Assembly (NCBI RefSeq): GCF_000400995.2
Contig: NZ_DF238930.1
Coordinates: forward strand, 1 to 64,000
DNA length: 64,000 bases
Reading direction: 5' to 3'
Source of the DNA: Acidovorax sp. MR-S7
GTDB taxonomy: Bacteria > Pseudomonadota > Gammaproteobacteria > Burkholderiales > Burkholderiaceae_C
Every line of letters starts with the position of its first letter. The first letter of the stretch is position 1. A program made the position numbers and the translations under genes. Below the pieces are notes generated by a model. The model searched no databases and was not told the DNA's origin. It saw only the letters and a list, made by a program, of their open reading frames with translations. Shown here piece by piece: positions 29,051 to 38,737 of this stretch.

Positions 29051-29875
29051 ATGACCTTCCTCGACATGCTGCGCGACGCCACCACGCGCAACGACTCCCT
29101 GCTGTGCGTGGGCCTGGACCCCGAGCCCACGCGCTTTCCCGAGGGCCTGCGCGGCGACGCGCACCGCATCTACGACTTCTGCGCCGCCATCGTGGACGCC
29201 ACGTGCGACCTGGTCTGCGCCTTCAAGCCGCAGATCGCCTACTTCGCCGCGCACCGCGCCGAAGACCAGCTCGAACGCCTGATGCAGCACATGCGCTGCA
29301 ACGCGCCCCACGTGCCCGTGATCCTGGACGCCAAGCGCGGCGACATCGGTTCCACCGCCGAGCAGTACGCGCGCGAGGCCTTCGAGCGCTACGGTGCCGA
29401 CGCCGTGACGCTCTCGCCCTTCATGGGCTTCGACTCCATCGCGCCCTACCTGGAGTACCACGGCAAGGGCGCCTTCCTGCTGTGCCGCACCTCCAACCCC
29501 GGCGGCGACGACCTGCAGGCCCAGCGCCTGGCCAGCGTGGAAGGCCAGCCGCTGCTCTACGAGCACGTGGCGAGCCTGGCCCAGGGCCCGTGGAACAAGA
29601 ACGGCCAGCTCGGCCTGGTGGTGGGCGCCACCTACCCGGCCGAGATCGAGCGCGTGCGCGCCCTGGCGCCCACGCTGCCGCTGCTGATCCCCGGCGTGGG
29701 CGCGCAGGGCGGCGACGCCGCGGCCACCGTGCGCGCGGGGCTGCGCGAGGACGGCCCGATCATCGTCAACTCGTCCCGCGCCGTGCTCTACGCCTCGGGC
29801 GAGCCCGACTTCGCCGCCGCCGCGCGCAGCGCCGCCCAGGCGACGCGCGCCGCGCTCAACGCCGCGCGCGGCTAG
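29051..29875 (+). CDS. pyrF: Orotidine-5'-phosphate decarboxylase, type 2
   Basis: 274 residues, the longer type-2 enzyme. It makes UMP from OMP. The catalytic Asp-Lys-Asp array is in [18 protein letters not shown], and the N-terminal [10 protein letters not shown] and C-terminal [13 protein letters not shown] phosphate-binding segment are intact. It is followed after 15 bp by a LysR gene on the same strand. Confidence 0.96.
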   Translation: MTFLDMLRDATTRNDSLLCVGLDPEPTRFPEGLRGDAHRIYDFCAAIVDATCDLVCAFKPQIAYFAAHRAEDQLERLMQHMRCNAPHVPVILDAKRGDIGSTAEQYAREAFERYGADAVTLSPFMGFDSIAPYLEYHGKGAFLLCRTSNPGGDDLQAQRLASVEGQPLLYEHVASLAQGPWNKNGQLGLVVGATYPAEIERVRALAPTLPLLIPGVGAQGGDAAATVRAGLREDGPIIVNSSRAVLYASGEPDFAAAARSAAQATRAALNAARG

Positions 29876-29890
29876 CTCCCGCCTCCGGCC

Positions 29891-30784
29891 ATGCAGCTCA
29901 AGTGGCTGGAGGACTTCATCGCGCTGGCCCAGGAGCGCAGCTTCACCCGCGCGGCCGAGCTGCGCCACGTGACCCACCCCGCGTTCGGCCGGCGCATCCG
30001 CGCGCTGGAGGCCTGGGCCGGCACGCCGCTCACCGAGCAGGGCGGCGGCCCCGTGCGGCTCACGCCCGCGGGCCAGGCCTTCCTGGAGACAGCGCAGCAG
30101 ATGGCGCAGGGCCTGGCCCATTCGCACGAGGAGATGCACGCCATCGCCGGGCGGCAGGCGCGCACCGTCACCCTGGCCACCGGCCGCACCCTGGCGCGCA
30201 CGGTGGTGGCCGACTGGCTGGCCCGCATCCAGCCCGTGCTGGAGGGCGGCGAGCTGCGCGTGCGCACCTGCGCGCTGGCCGAGTCGGTGGCGATGATCGA
30301 GCGCGGCGAGGCCGACTTCACCCTGGCCTACCACCACACCTCGCTGGCCGTGCGCCTGGACGCGCGGCAGTTCACCCACCTCACGCTCGCCTCCGACCGC
30401 CTGGTGCCCGTGGCGCGCGCCCGCGCCGGCGGCGCGCCGCTGCACCACTTCGGCGGCACGGACACGGTGCCCTATCTCGCCTATTCGCACACGCTGGCGC
30501 TCGGCCGACTGGTGGAGGACCACCTGGCGCACGATCCGCTGGCGCCGCGCCTGGTGCGCGTGGTGGAATGCGACTCGGCCGACGCCCAGTACGAATACGT
30601 GCTGCGCGGCCTGGGCGTGGCCTGGCTGCCCTGGTCCATGGTGCACGCCGACTGCCAGAGCGGCCGGCTGGCTCCCGCGGGCGACCGGCGCATGGAGGTG
30701 CGCTTCGACGTGCGCATGTACCGGCCCAAGCGCCGGCTCTCGCCCTGGGCCGAGGCGCTGTGGGCCACGCTGGCGCGCAAGTAA
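29891..30784 (+). CDS. LysR family transcriptional regulator
   Basis: 297 residues. The N-terminal winged helix (LKWLEDFIALAQERSFTRAA, then HVTHPAFGRRIRALEAW) and a LysR substrate domain from about residue 90. It lies in the same direction as, and 124 bp before, a Bug binding-protein/deacylase pair, which it may control in response to their substrate. This is inference from position; LysR regulators more often face their targets. Confidence 0.88.
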   Translation: MQLKWLEDFIALAQERSFTRAAELRHVTHPAFGRRIRALEAWAGTPLTEQGGGPVRLTPAGQAFLETAQQMAQGLAHSHEEMHAIAGRQARTVTLATGRTLARTVVADWLARIQPVLEGGELRVRTCALAESVAMIERGEADFTLAYHHTSLAVRLDARQFTHLTLASDRLVPVARARAGGAPLHHFGGTDTVPYLAYSHTLALGRLVEDHLAHDPLAPRLVRVVECDSADAQYEYVLRGLGVAWLPWSMVHADCQSGRLAPAGDRRMEVRFDVRMYRPKRRLSPWAEALWATLARK

Positions 30785-30908
30785 GCCCCCGCACAAACCC
30801 GTAGGCTGCGTGCCGACAATGCACGGCTTCGTGCTGCTTCGGCACCACGCCACGGCAGGGCCCTCCCACAATGCAGGCACCCACCTTGACCTGCCCATGG
30901 AGAACGCC

Positions 30909-31901
30909 ATGCACCCTTCCCGCACTCCCGCCCCGCTGCGCCGCGCACTTCTGGCCGGCGCCGCGCTGCTCGCCGCCGCCGGCCCCGCCGCCTTCGCCCA
31001 GGCCCCGGCCTACCCGAGCAAGCCCATCACCATCGTCGTGGGCTACCCGCCCGGCGGCAGCACCGACCTGACGGGCCGTGCCGTGGGCGCGGAGCTGTCC
31101 ACCCGCCTGGGTGTGCCCGTGGTGATCGAGAACCTCGGCGGCGCGGGTGGCGCCATCGGTGCGCAGAAGGTGGCCAGCAGCGCACCCGACGGCTACACGC
31201 TGCTGGTGGGCGCCAACAACGAGATCGCCATCAACAAGCTCGTGACCCAAAAGGTCAAGTACGACATCAAGGACTTCACCGCCATCGGCCTCGTCGCCTC
31301 CCAGCCCCTGGTGCTGGTGGCCGGCACGAACACCGGCGTGAAGAACCTCGCCGAGTTCACCGAGCGCGTGCGCAAGAACCCCGGCAAGTTCAGCTACGGC
31401 AGCTCGGGCGTGGGCACCTCGCTGCACCTGGCCGGCGAGATGATCAAGGAGCAGGGCAAGCTGTTCATGACGCACATCCCCTACCGCGGCGTGGCGCCGC
31501 TCACCAACGACCTGGTGGGCAACAACCTGGAATTCGGCGTGTTCGTGCTCTCCAGCGGCCTGCCGCACATCAAGAGCGGCAAGGTGGTCGCCCTGGGCAC
31601 CACCGAGGCCAAGCGCTCGACCGTCGCGCCCGACATCCCGGCGCTGGCCGAATCGGCACAGTACAAGAACGTGGACATCGGCACCTGGTTCGCTCTCATG
31701 GCACCGGCCAACCTGCCCAAGCCCGTGGCCGAACGGCTGAAGAAGGCGCTCAACGAGACGCTGGAGTCGCCCGACTTCCGCAAGCGGATGGAGGCCTCGG
31801 GCTCCACCGTGGCATCCACCAGCGTTGACGTGGACCGGTTCCTCGCCACCGAGATCGCCAAGTACAAGAAGATCGTCGAATTCGCCAAGATCGAGGAATG
31901 A
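30909..31901 (+). CDS. Bug family tripartite tricarboxylate transporter binding protein
   Basis: 330 residues. Signal peptide (ALLAAAGPAAFA-QAP), then the Bug/TctC fold: YPSKPITIVVGYPPGGSTDL at the N-terminus with the ligand-backbone loop, GPPGG-like GYPPGG, and ANNEIAINK. Bug proteins bind carboxylates or amides for TctAB permeases or for signalling and are hugely expanded in Burkholderiales, often as orphans; no tctAB is here. ATG 30909 is preferred because GGAGAA lies 6 bases before it. Confidence 0.9.
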   Translation: MHPSRTPAPLRRALLAGAALLAAAGPAAFAQAPAYPSKPITIVVGYPPGGSTDLTGRAVGAELSTRLGVPVVIENLGGAGGAIGAQKVASSAPDGYTLLVGANNEIAINKLVTQKVKYDIKDFTAIGLVASQPLVLVAGTNTGVKNLAEFTERVRKNPGKFSYGSSGVGTSLHLAGEMIKEQGKLFMTHIPYRGVAPLTNDLVGNNLEFGVFVLSSGLPHIKSGKVVALGTTEAKRSTVAPDIPALAESAQYKNVDIGTWFALMAPANLPKPVAERLKKALNETLESPDFRKRMEASGSTVASTSVDVDRFLATEIAKYKKIVEFAKIEE

Positions 31902-32872
31902 TGAGCGCTCCCCTGACTTTCGCGCTGCCCGCGCCCGACCTCGGCGCCTGGCGCGCCGGCAACACCGGCACCGAGGGCGTGTGGCGCTTCGGCTCCGGTG
32001 CGCCCGGCCGCCACGTGATGATCACCGCGCTGGTCCACGGCAACGAGCTGTGCGGCGCCTGGGCGCTCAAGGGCCTGCTCGAAGCCGGCCTGCGCCCGGC
32101 CCAGGGCACGCTCACGCTGGCGTTCTGCAACCTCGCCGCGTTCGACCGGTTCGATGCGGCCGACCACGACGCTTCGCGCTTCGTCGAGCAGGACATGAAC
32201 CGCCAGTGGAGCGACGCGCGCATGGACGCCGCCGACACCCTGGAGCGCCGCCGCGCCGCGCAGCTGCGCCCCTTCGTGCGCGAAGCCGACTGGCTGCTCG
32301 ACCTGCACTCCATGCACGAGCCCAGCGCGCCGCTGCTGCTCACCGGCCCGCACCCGCGCAACCAGGAACTGGCGCGCGCCATGGCCGCGCCCGAGCACAT
32401 CGTGATCGACGCGGGCCACCAGGACGGCACGCGCATGCGCGACTACGGCCGCTTCGGGCTGCCCGACGCCGAGGCCGGCGGCAGCCGCTCGCTGCTCATC
32501 GAATGCGGCTTCCACGGCGACCCGGCCAGCCGCGCCATGGCCCAGGACCAGTGCTTGCGCTTCCTGCAGGCCGCGGGCACGGTGGATGCCGCCGGCCTGG
32601 ACCGCCTGCTGCCCGGCTGGCGCCTGCCCGACGCCCTGCGCCAGTGGGCGCTGGAAGTCACCGGCCCGGTGGTCGCCAGGAGCGAGCGCTTCCGTTTCGC
32701 CGCGCCCTACACCGGCCTGGAGGTGTTCCCGAAGGCCGGCACCGTGATCGGCGACAACGACGGCGAACCGGTCGCCACACCCTACGACGACTGCGTGCTC
32801 GTCATGCCCTCCACGCGCCAGGCGCGCGCCGGCGTGACCGTGGTGCGCTTCGCGCGGCGGCGCCCGCTGTAG
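31898..32872 (+). CDS. Succinylglutamate desuccinylase / aspartoacylase family protein
   Basis: 324 residues (323 from the second Met at 31901). Zinc ligands of the M14-like fold are visible: VHGNE (about residues 47-51, His and Glu), LDLHSMHEP (His) and the catalytic Glu in IECGFHGD. The family removes acyl groups from N-acyl amino acids such as N-acetylaspartate or succinylglutamate. ATGA overlap with the Bug gene couples them, suggesting the binding protein captures the acylated substrate. Exact substrate unknown. Confidence 0.82.
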   Translation: MMSAPLTFALPAPDLGAWRAGNTGTEGVWRFGSGAPGRHVMITALVHGNELCGAWALKGLLEAGLRPAQGTLTLAFCNLAAFDRFDAADHDASRFVEQDMNRQWSDARMDAADTLERRRAAQLRPFVREADWLLDLHSMHEPSAPLLLTGPHPRNQELARAMAAPEHIVIDAGHQDGTRMRDYGRFGLPDAEAGGSRSLLIECGFHGDPASRAMAQDQCLRFLQAAGTVDAAGLDRLLPGWRLPDALRQWALEVTGPVVARSERFRFAAPYTGLEVFPKAGTVIGDNDGEPVATPYDDCVLVMPSTRQARAGVTVVRFARRRPL

Positions 32873-32892
32873 CGGCGATCGCTCCTCGATCG

Positions 32893-32940
32893 ATAGCTGC
32901 CAGCGCTTTCCCAGTAAGCGCTGGAGCCCGATTTGATCTG
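32893..32940. repeat. AGCGCTT palindromic element, copy 7
   Basis: ATAGCTGCCAGCGCTT (32893-32908), spacer CCCAGT, AAGCGCTGGAGCCC and ATTTGATCTG. Short form, between the deacylase stop and the chemoreceptor promoter. Confidence 0.9.
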
Positions 32941-32978
32941 AAACCACCCCGGCGCACCGCCGCTGGCGCGGCCGGCAC

Positions 32979-32992
32979 TTGACACAAGTCAA
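32979..32992 (+). promoter_or_regulatory. FNR/ANR-type box upstream of the chemoreceptor
   Basis: TTGACACAAGTCAA is a perfect palindrome fitting TTGAY-N4-RTCAA. With TATACT at 33033-33038 as the -10, the box centre lies near -60, the class I position for FNR-family activators. The first six bases also equal a sigma-70 -35, but spacing to TATACT (about 48 bp) rules that out. Confidence 0.6.
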
Positions 32993-33032
32993 TGCCACCG
33001 CATTCGGTGCGGCGCCGCCGTGCCGTGCTTCC

Positions 33033-33038
33033 TATACT
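33033..33038 (+). promoter_or_regulatory. Candidate -10 of the chemoreceptor gene
   Basis: TATACT, 31 bp before ATG 33070. Its -35 region is poor, as expected of an activator-dependent promoter. Confidence 0.5.
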
Positions 33039-33069
33039 GACGTAACCAGTTGTATTCCCGCGTTACGCC

Positions 33070-35022
33070 ATGCCCCTGCTCCACCGCCTGCGCCTGTCGC
33101 ACAAGTTCCTCATCCTGAGCTGCGTGGCCCTGGTCATGGCCGCGCTGCCCTCCACCCTCTACCTGCGCCAGCTGGGCCAGGACGTGCAGGCCCTGCAGGC
33201 GCAGGCGCGCGGCATGCCCGCGCTGCGCAGCCTCAGCCAGACGGTGCGGCTGGTGCAGACGCACCGCGGCCTGTCGGCGGCCATGCTGGGCGGCAACGAG
33301 CAGCTGGCCGCGCGCCGGCCCGGCGTGCGCGACGCGCTGAACCAGGCGTTCGACGCCGCCGCTGCGCAAGTGGCCACGGCAGCGCCCGCCCATGCCGGCG
33401 ACCTGGACCGCCTGCGCCAGGACTGGCAGGCGCTGCGCCAGTCCGTGGACGACCGCTCCCTCCAGCTCGCCCAGAGCATGGCCCGCCACACCGCGCTGGT
33501 GGCGCGGCTGCTGCAGCTGAGCGAGACGCTGCTGCACGCCAGCGGCCTGAGCACCAGCCCCCACCGCGACACGCAGGCGCTCATCCAGGCCACGCTGCAG
33601 CAGCTGCCCATGCTGGGCGAGCAGCTCGGCCAGATGCGCGCCATCGGCGCCGGTGCGCTGACGCGCGGCGAGCTGCCGCGCGAGGTGCGCGGCCAGCTGC
33701 GTGCCCAGCACGCGCGCGCCGACGAGCTGCGCACCGGCGCGCTGGACAGCCTGGCGCGCGCCCTGGAGCACAACGGCGCCTTCGCCGCCGCGCTGGACGC
33801 GCCGCTGGCCACGATGAAGGCCCGCTCCGGCGAGGCGCTGCAGCGCGTGGCCACCGCCCTGCTGGACGTCGCCGAGCTGGGGCAGGACGCCACCGCCTAC
33901 TTCGACACCCTCACCGCCGGCATCGACGCAGGCAACGCCCTGGGCGGCCAGGCCGTGGACCTGCTGCTGGCCCAGGCGCAGGAGCGCGCCGCCGGCGCCC
34001 AGCGCCACCTCCTGCTGATGGCCGGCGCCATTGCGCTGCTGGCGCTGGCCGCGGGGCTGCTGGCCGTCGCCTTCGTGCGCTCCATCACCCAGCCGCTGGC
34101 CCAGGCCGTGGCGCTGGCCAACGCCGTGGCCGAAGGCGACCTGGGCGGCCAGGACGTGCCCCACGGCAGCAACGAGGTCGGCCGCCTCATCGCCGCGCAG
34201 CAGCAGATGCGCGCGCGGCTGCGGCCCGTCATCGGCCAGGTGCGGCGCGGCGCCGAAAGCGTGGCCACCGCCAGCAGCCAGATCGCGCAGGGCAACCAGG
34301 ACCTGTCGGGCCGCACCGAGAGCCAGGCCAGCGCGCTGGAGCAGACCGCCGCGTCGATGGAGCAGCTCAGCGCCACCGTGCGCCACAACGCCGACACCGC
34401 GCGCGAGGCCAGCCAGCTCGCCGCGCAGGCGCGCGACATGGCGGCCCAGGGCGGCACCGCCGTGGAGCAGGTGGTGGACACCATGCAGGGCGTGCACCAG
34501 GCGGCGCGGCAGATGGCCGACATCATCCAGGTGATCGACGGCATCGCTTTCCAGACCAACCTGCTGGCGCTCAACGCCGCCGTGGAGGCCGCCCGCGCCG
34601 GCGAGCAAGGCCGAGGCTTCGCCGTGGTCGCCGCCGAGGTGCGCAACCTCGCCGGGCGCAGCGGCGAGGCGGCCAAGCAGATCCGCACGCTGATCGACGA
34701 CAGCAACGCCCGCGTGTCCGCCGGCAACGCCCAGGCCAGCGCCGCGGGCCGCACCATGGACGAGGTGGTGCAGAGCATCCAGCGCCTGAGCGCCATGGTG
34801 GGCCAGATCAGCAACGCCAGCCAGGAGCAGGCCAGCGGCGTGGCCCAGGTGGGCGAGGCCGTCACGGCCCTGGACCAGGTGACGCAGCAGAACGCCGCCC
34901 TGGTCGAGGAGATGGCCGCCGCCGCGGGCAGCCTGAGCAGCCAGGCGCAAGCCCTGGTGCAGGCGGTGGCGGTGTTCCGCGAGGGCGGCGGCGTGGCGCG
35001 GCCGGCACTCCTGAATCAATAG
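33070..35022 (+). CDS. Methyl-accepting chemotaxis protein
   Basis: 650 residues. TM1 at about 10-30 and TM2 at about 314-336 enclose a 280-residue helical periplasmic sensor domain with a Thr-His-Arg-Gly start ([12 protein letters not shown], about 68-79) seen in nitrate/type-IV-pili-like sensors. HAMP follows TM2. The signalling hairpin tip [20 protein letters not shown] is at about 493-512. The C-terminus has no CheR-binding pentapeptide. Ligand unknown. The FNR-type box suggests it is made under low oxygen. Its TAG stop codon lies within palindromic element copy 8. Confidence 0.95.
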   Translation: MPLLHRLRLSHKFLILSCVALVMAALPSTLYLRQLGQDVQALQAQARGMPALRSLSQTVRLVQTHRGLSAAMLGGNEQLAARRPGVRDALNQAFDAAAAQVATAAPAHAGDLDRLRQDWQALRQSVDDRSLQLAQSMARHTALVARLLQLSETLLHASGLSTSPHRDTQALIQATLQQLPMLGEQLGQMRAIGAGALTRGELPREVRGQLRAQHARADELRTGALDSLARALEHNGAFAAALDAPLATMKARSGEALQRVATALLDVAELGQDATAYFDTLTAGIDAGNALGGQAVDLLLAQAQERAAGAQRHLLLMAGAIALLALAAGLLAVAFVRSITQPLAQAVALANAVAEGDLGGQDVPHGSNEVGRLIAAQQQMRARLRPVIGQVRRGAESVATASSQIAQGNQDLSGRTESQASALEQTAASMEQLSATVRHNADTAREASQLAAQARDMAAQGGTAVEQVVDTMQGVHQAARQMADIIQVIDGIAFQTNLLALNAAVEAARAGEQGRGFAVVAAEVRNLAGRSGEAAKQIRTLIDDSNARVSAGNAQASAAGRTMDEVVQSIQRLSAMVGQISNASQEQASGVAQVGEAVTALDQVTQQNAALVEEMAAAAGSLSSQAQALVQAVAVFREGGGVARPALLNQ

Positions 35023-35066
35023 CTGGCAGCGCTTTCCTGGAAAGCGCCAGCGCCATTTTTCTTCAA
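35019..35066. repeat. AGCGCTT palindromic element, copy 8
   Basis: ATAGCTGGCAGCGCTT (35019-35034) then AAAGCGCCAGCGCCA and TTTTTCTTCA. The TAG in ATAGCTG is the chemoreceptor stop codon (35020-35022). Confidence 0.8.
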
Positions 35067-35067
35067 A

Positions 35068-35092
35068 AAAAGAGCGCCCCAGGCGCTCTTTT
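35068..35092. terminator. Bidirectional terminator
   Basis: AAAAGAGCGCC (35068-35078) pairs with GGCGCTCTTTT (35082-35092), loop CCA. It serves both the chemoreceptor and the convergent IPTL-CTERM gene. Confidence 0.9.
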
Positions 35093-35100
35093 CAATCCCC

Positions 35101-37941
35101 TCAAACCCGCCGCCGCACCGCCCGCAGCCCGAAGGCCGCCGCCAGTGCCGACAGCAGCAGCACGCCCCATTCGCTCAGCGTGGGAATGGCCTGCGCACCA
35201 GCCGCAGCGCCCCTGACCATGAAGCCGCCCGGATCCTTGATGAGCCGGTTGGCCTGGCCATCGTGGTCGCCCAGGCCGCCATCGGTCAGCTTCAGGGTCA
35301 CGCTCATGCGGTCGACTGCCAGCTCGGCCCGGCTGGCGGGCAACTCGTACCAATGGGGAAGCGCGCATTGCGCCGCGTCCGTGCAGCTGTACCCCACAGG
35401 GCTGGGGCCGTACTTCATGTACACCGCACCGCTGGGCACGGGCTGGGTGAAGCGCACGATGACAGTGGCTTCGCTGCCCACGTCGCCCGCGCTCAGGTCC
35501 AGCGACAGCAAACCGGCAGGGAAGACGGCATTGGCCGCCGGTGCGCTGGCGCCCTGGGGCAGCGCGGGGCTGAAGCTGGCGCTGTCCAGCTGCCAGTTGT
35601 TCCCCGCTCGCAGTTCCACCGTGCCGGTGGGCACGGCGCCGCCGCCGGTGCTGGCCCAGGGGGCCTGGCAACTGCTGTTCGACCCGCCGTTCGCGCCCTG
35701 GCAGGCCCAGGTGTATTGGCCGCCGCTGCTGGCCAGGGTGCCGGGCGTGCCTGCGCTGCACAGGTTGGCCGTGGGGGCCACGGCCTGAGCCTGGCTGGCT
35801 GCCGTGCCGCAGACACCGGCGACCGGCGCCAGGGCGACGGCGGCCGTGGGGCTGGAGCAGGCCTCGGCGCCCTGCGCGCCAGCGCTGGTCACGGGGGTGA
35901 CGCAGAAGGTCAGCGCCTGCCCCGCGTCCGCCGCCACGAGCAGGTACGCCGATCCGTTGGCACCGGCGATATCGCTGCCGCCACGCTTCCACTGGAAGGT
36001 GCTGGCGCCCTGCGGGTCGCCCTCGGCATCGGCATAGGTGTAGGAGCCCGTGAGCTGCTGGCCCACGGTGGCCGTGCCGCTGATGGCGACGCCGCTGGCC
36101 GTGGGCGCGGCATTGGCGGGCACTGCGGCCGTGGGCTGCGAGCACTGCTGCGCGCCCAGCGCGCCAGCGCTGGTCACGGGGGTGACGCAGAAGGCCAGCG
36201 TGTGCCCCACGTCCGCCGCCACGGGCGTGTACGTCGATCCGTTGGCACCGGCGATGTCGCTGCCGCCGCGCTTCCACTGGAAGGTGCTGGCGCCCTGCGG
36301 GTCGCCCTCGGCATCGGCATAGGTGTAGGAGCCCGTGAGCTGCTGGCCCACGGTGGCCGTGCCGCTGATGGCGACGCCGCTGGCCGTGGGCGCGGCGTTG
36401 GCGGGCACTGTGGCGGTGGGCTGCGAGCACACCTGCGCGCCCGCCGCGCCGCCGGGCGAGACGGGGGTGACGCAGAAGGTCAGCGTCTGCCCCGCGTCCG
36501 CCGCCACGGGCGTGTACGTCGATGCGGTGGCGCCGGTGATGTCGCTACCGTCGCGCCGCCACTGGAAGGTGCTGGCGCCCGGCGTGCTGCCGCCGTCGCC
36601 GCCCGTATAGGTGTAGGTGCCGGTGAGCGCCTGGCCTTGGGCGGGCGTGCCGCTGATGGCCACATTGCTGGCCGTGGGCGGCACCAAGAGCACATGCCCC
36701 ACCACGCGCCCGTTGTACGCGTCGGCCACCAGCAGGGTGTTCGTCTGCGGGTTGTAGCCCAGGCCGACTGGCCACGCCAACTCGCCCTTGGCTGTCGAGC
36801 CGTGATCGCTGTCGCCGGTGAAGTCCACACGCCCCAGCACATGGTCGGCAGGGGCACCGTTGGCCTTGCCCGCGGGGTCGTCGTAGACCAGCACGCGGTT
36901 GAACGCCGTGTCCACGATGTACAGGGAGCCGTCGGGCAACACCTCCATGTCGGTCACGTCGGTGGACAGGTTGTCCGCCGCTATCGCCGTGCCGTTGGGG
37001 GTCACCGAGGTGTAGTCGGCGCGGCCCAGGACGCCGTCGGCATCCACCAAGCCGGTCTTGCCAGCGGCGTTGTTGAACCGCAGGATGCGGCGGTTGCGGC
37101 CCTCGCTCACGTAGAGGTTGCCTGCGGCATCCACCGCCAGGCCCAGGATGCCGTTGAAGGTCGATCGCGTGGTGCTGCCCGCGCCCGCCGAGCTGAAGTT
37201 GGACACGCCCAGCACGCCGCTGGCGTTGGCGCCGCTCAGCATGGTGCCAGCGTTGTTGAAGCGAAGCACCCGGTGGTTGGGGCCGTCGGCCACGTACAGC
37301 TCCCCGCCCGGGCCCAGGGCGATGCCCGTCATTTGCGACCAGCCGCCCGACTCGTAGGTGTAGATGGGGCCGAAGCGGTTGGGCGCAGCGCCGGTCTCGA
37401 AGGCTGTGAAGCTCGACTGGCCCAGCACGGCGTTGGCGGCGGCCGCACCCGTGGTTTTCGACCAGGCGCTGTCGTAGCGCAGCACCCGCCGGTTGTTCGC
37501 GTCCACGACATAGAGGCGCCCGGCGCTGTCGATGGCACAGACCGTGGGACCGTCGAGGGTGCTCGCTGAACGGCCGCCAGTGTTCGGCGTTGTGTTGGTC
37601 AGCGTGGGCTGGCCGAAAACCGCCTCGGGCGTGCCTTCTTTCCTGGCGGCCTCCGCGGCGGTGAAGCGCAGAACTCTGTGGGCGCCCCTGTCCACCACGT
37701 AGACCTTCTCATTCGTGCCATCGACGCACACGTCGGACGGCGAGCCGAAGATGGGGTTTTCCGGGCCGAAGGGGTCGTCATAGCTGCCCCCCAGCGCCTG
37801 CGTGGCGTCCTGCCCGTTGGTCCAGGCCGTGGCGGCGCCGGCAGTCCCTGTGCCCAAGGCCAGCGCGATGCCCAGCCCCAGGGGCGCGAGCACGCCGGGG
37901 CGGCAGCGCATGGGCGCCGTGGTTTCGATGGTTTTTTTCAC
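35101..37941 (-). CDS. NHL-repeat surface protein with IPTL-CTERM sorting signal
   Basis: 946 residues. Signal peptide, then an NHL-type beta-propeller (about 50-425; repeats such as LYVVDANNRRVLRY and LYVADGPNHRVLRFNN), three Ig-like repeats of about 95 residues (about 428-710), a beta-rich domain and the C-terminal tail IPTLSEWG, hydrophobic helix and basic RAVRRR. The tail is the IPTLxxWG-CTERM signal processed by exosortase XrtH in known species, so it is probably an anchored or released exopolymer-associated protein. The start is GTG with AGGAG upstream. No sortase gene is in the window. Confidence 0.85.
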   Translation of the reverse strand: MKKTIETTAPMRCRPGVLAPLGLGIALALGTGTAGAATAWTNGQDATQALGGSYDDPFGPENPIFGSPSDVCVDGTNEKVYVVDRGAHRVLRFTAAEAARKEGTPEAVFGQPTLTNTTPNTGGRSASTLDGPTVCAIDSAGRLYVVDANNRRVLRYDSAWSKTTGAAAANAVLGQSSFTAFETGAAPNRFGPIYTYESGGWSQMTGIALGPGGELYVADGPNHRVLRFNNAGTMLSGANASGVLGVSNFSSAGAGSTTRSTFNGILGLAVDAAGNLYVSEGRNRRILRFNNAAGKTGLVDADGVLGRADYTSVTPNGTAIAADNLSTDVTDMEVLPDGSLYIVDTAFNRVLVYDDPAGKANGAPADHVLGRVDFTGDSDHGSTAKGELAWPVGLGYNPQTNTLLVADAYNGRVVGHVLLVPPTASNVAISGTPAQGQALTGTYTYTGGDGGSTPGASTFQWRRDGSDITGATASTYTPVAADAGQTLTFCVTPVSPGGAAGAQVCSQPTATVPANAAPTASGVAISGTATVGQQLTGSYTYADAEGDPQGASTFQWKRGGSDIAGANGSTYTPVAADVGHTLAFCVTPVTSAGALGAQQCSQPTAAVPANAAPTASGVAISGTATVGQQLTGSYTYADAEGDPQGASTFQWKRGGSDIAGANGSAYLLVAADAGQALTFCVTPVTSAGAQGAEACSSPTAAVALAPVAGVCGTAASQAQAVAPTANLCSAGTPGTLASSGGQYTWACQGANGGSNSSCQAPWASTGGGAVPTGTVELRAGNNWQLDSASFSPALPQGASAPAANAVFPAGLLSLDLSAGDVGSEATVIVRFTQPVPSGAVYMKYGPSPVGYSCTDAAQCALPHWYELPASRAELAVDRMSVTLKLTDGGLGDHDGQANRLIKDPGGFMVRGAAAGAQAIPTLSEWGVLLLSALAAAFGLRAVRRRV
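35860..36660. repeat. Three tandem ~285-bp repeats coding Ig-like units
   Basis: The block beginning GTGAGCTGCTGGCCCACGGT at about 36048 recurs about 285 bp on at 36333. About 130 bp (35980-36110) is identical to 36265-36395. A third, more diverged unit ends near 36660. Two near-identical copies imply recent duplication or gene conversion. Confidence 0.85.
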
Positions 37942-38020
37942 TTTCCCGAACTCCTGATGAATGTCGGGGAAAGTCTAGGAACGGAGCCACCGCCCAGGGC
38001 TGAGCAAGTCTGAGCGAACC

Positions 38021-38737
38021 TCAGCGAACCTGAGCGGGCTCGTAGAACACGAACCCGCTGCCGCGCACGGTGCGCACGGGCAGCAGGCAGCCGGTGGCGT
38101 CTTCCACACGCTGGCGCAGGCGGTGCATTTGCGAGTCCAGGCGGCGCTGGTCGTAGTCATCGTAGTCGGCGCCCAGCGCCTGCACGATGTCGCGGCGGCT
38201 CACCGTGGCGCCGCTGCGCAGCATCAGGCAGTGCAGCACCGCCGAATCCTGCGGCGACAGGGCCACGCGCGCGGCCAGCGGCGCACCGGCCACGTGCAGC
38301 ATGGCCGGCCCCAGCTCCAGCTGCCACGGCGCGGGCTGCGCGGGGGCGGCGTCCAGCGCGGGCAGGGGCTGCAGAGCCAGGCGGCGCTCCAGCGCGGCCA
38401 GGGTGGCGGCCAGTTCGTCCAGGTCGCAACCCTTGCCCAGGTAATGGTCGGCCCCGGCCTCCAGCCCGGCGATGCGGTCGTAGGCCGTGCTGCGCGCGCT
38501 GTACACCACGATGCCCAGGGCCTCGCCCGTCTGGCGCAGGCGGCGGATCAGCGCCAGGCCGCTGCCGTCGGGCAGGCCGATGTCGATCACCGCCAGCCGG
38601 TGGCGCCGGGCGTCGAACATCTGCGTGAACGCCGCCACGCTCGACAGGCACAGCGGCGCATAGCCCAGGCTGTCCAGGAACCGGCCCAGCTCCTTGAGCA
38701 GCACGGGCTCATCCTCCAGCAAAATCACTTCCAGCAT
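38021..38737 (-). CDS. OmpR-family response regulator
   Basis: 238 residues. Receiver domain starting MLEVILLEDEPVL with phosphoacceptor Asp52 (VIDIGLPDGSG), Ser/Thr switch in VYSAR and Lys102. A winged-helix OmpR-type DNA-binding domain follows (about 140-235; RTVRGSGFVF). Partner of the divergent kinase. Its ATG (38737-38735) overlaps the kinase ATG (38736-38738) on the other strand, so the promoter of each must lie within or beyond the other's start region. Confidence 0.9.
   Translation of the reverse strand: MLEVILLEDEPVLLKELGRFLDSLGYAPLCLSSVAAFTQMFDARRHRLAVIDIGLPDGSGLALIRRLRQTGEALGIVVYSARSTAYDRIAGLEAGADHYLGKGCDLDELAATLAALERRLALQPLPALDAAPAQPAPWQLELGPAMLHVAGAPLAARVALSPQDSAVLHCLMLRSGATVSRRDIVQALGADYDDYDQRRLDSQMHRLRQRVEDATGCLLPVRTVRGSGFVFYEPAQVR

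Noticed and set aside
35860-36660. CRISPR-like array
   Set aside because: The 285-bp units are coding tandem repeats without spacers; no cas genes.
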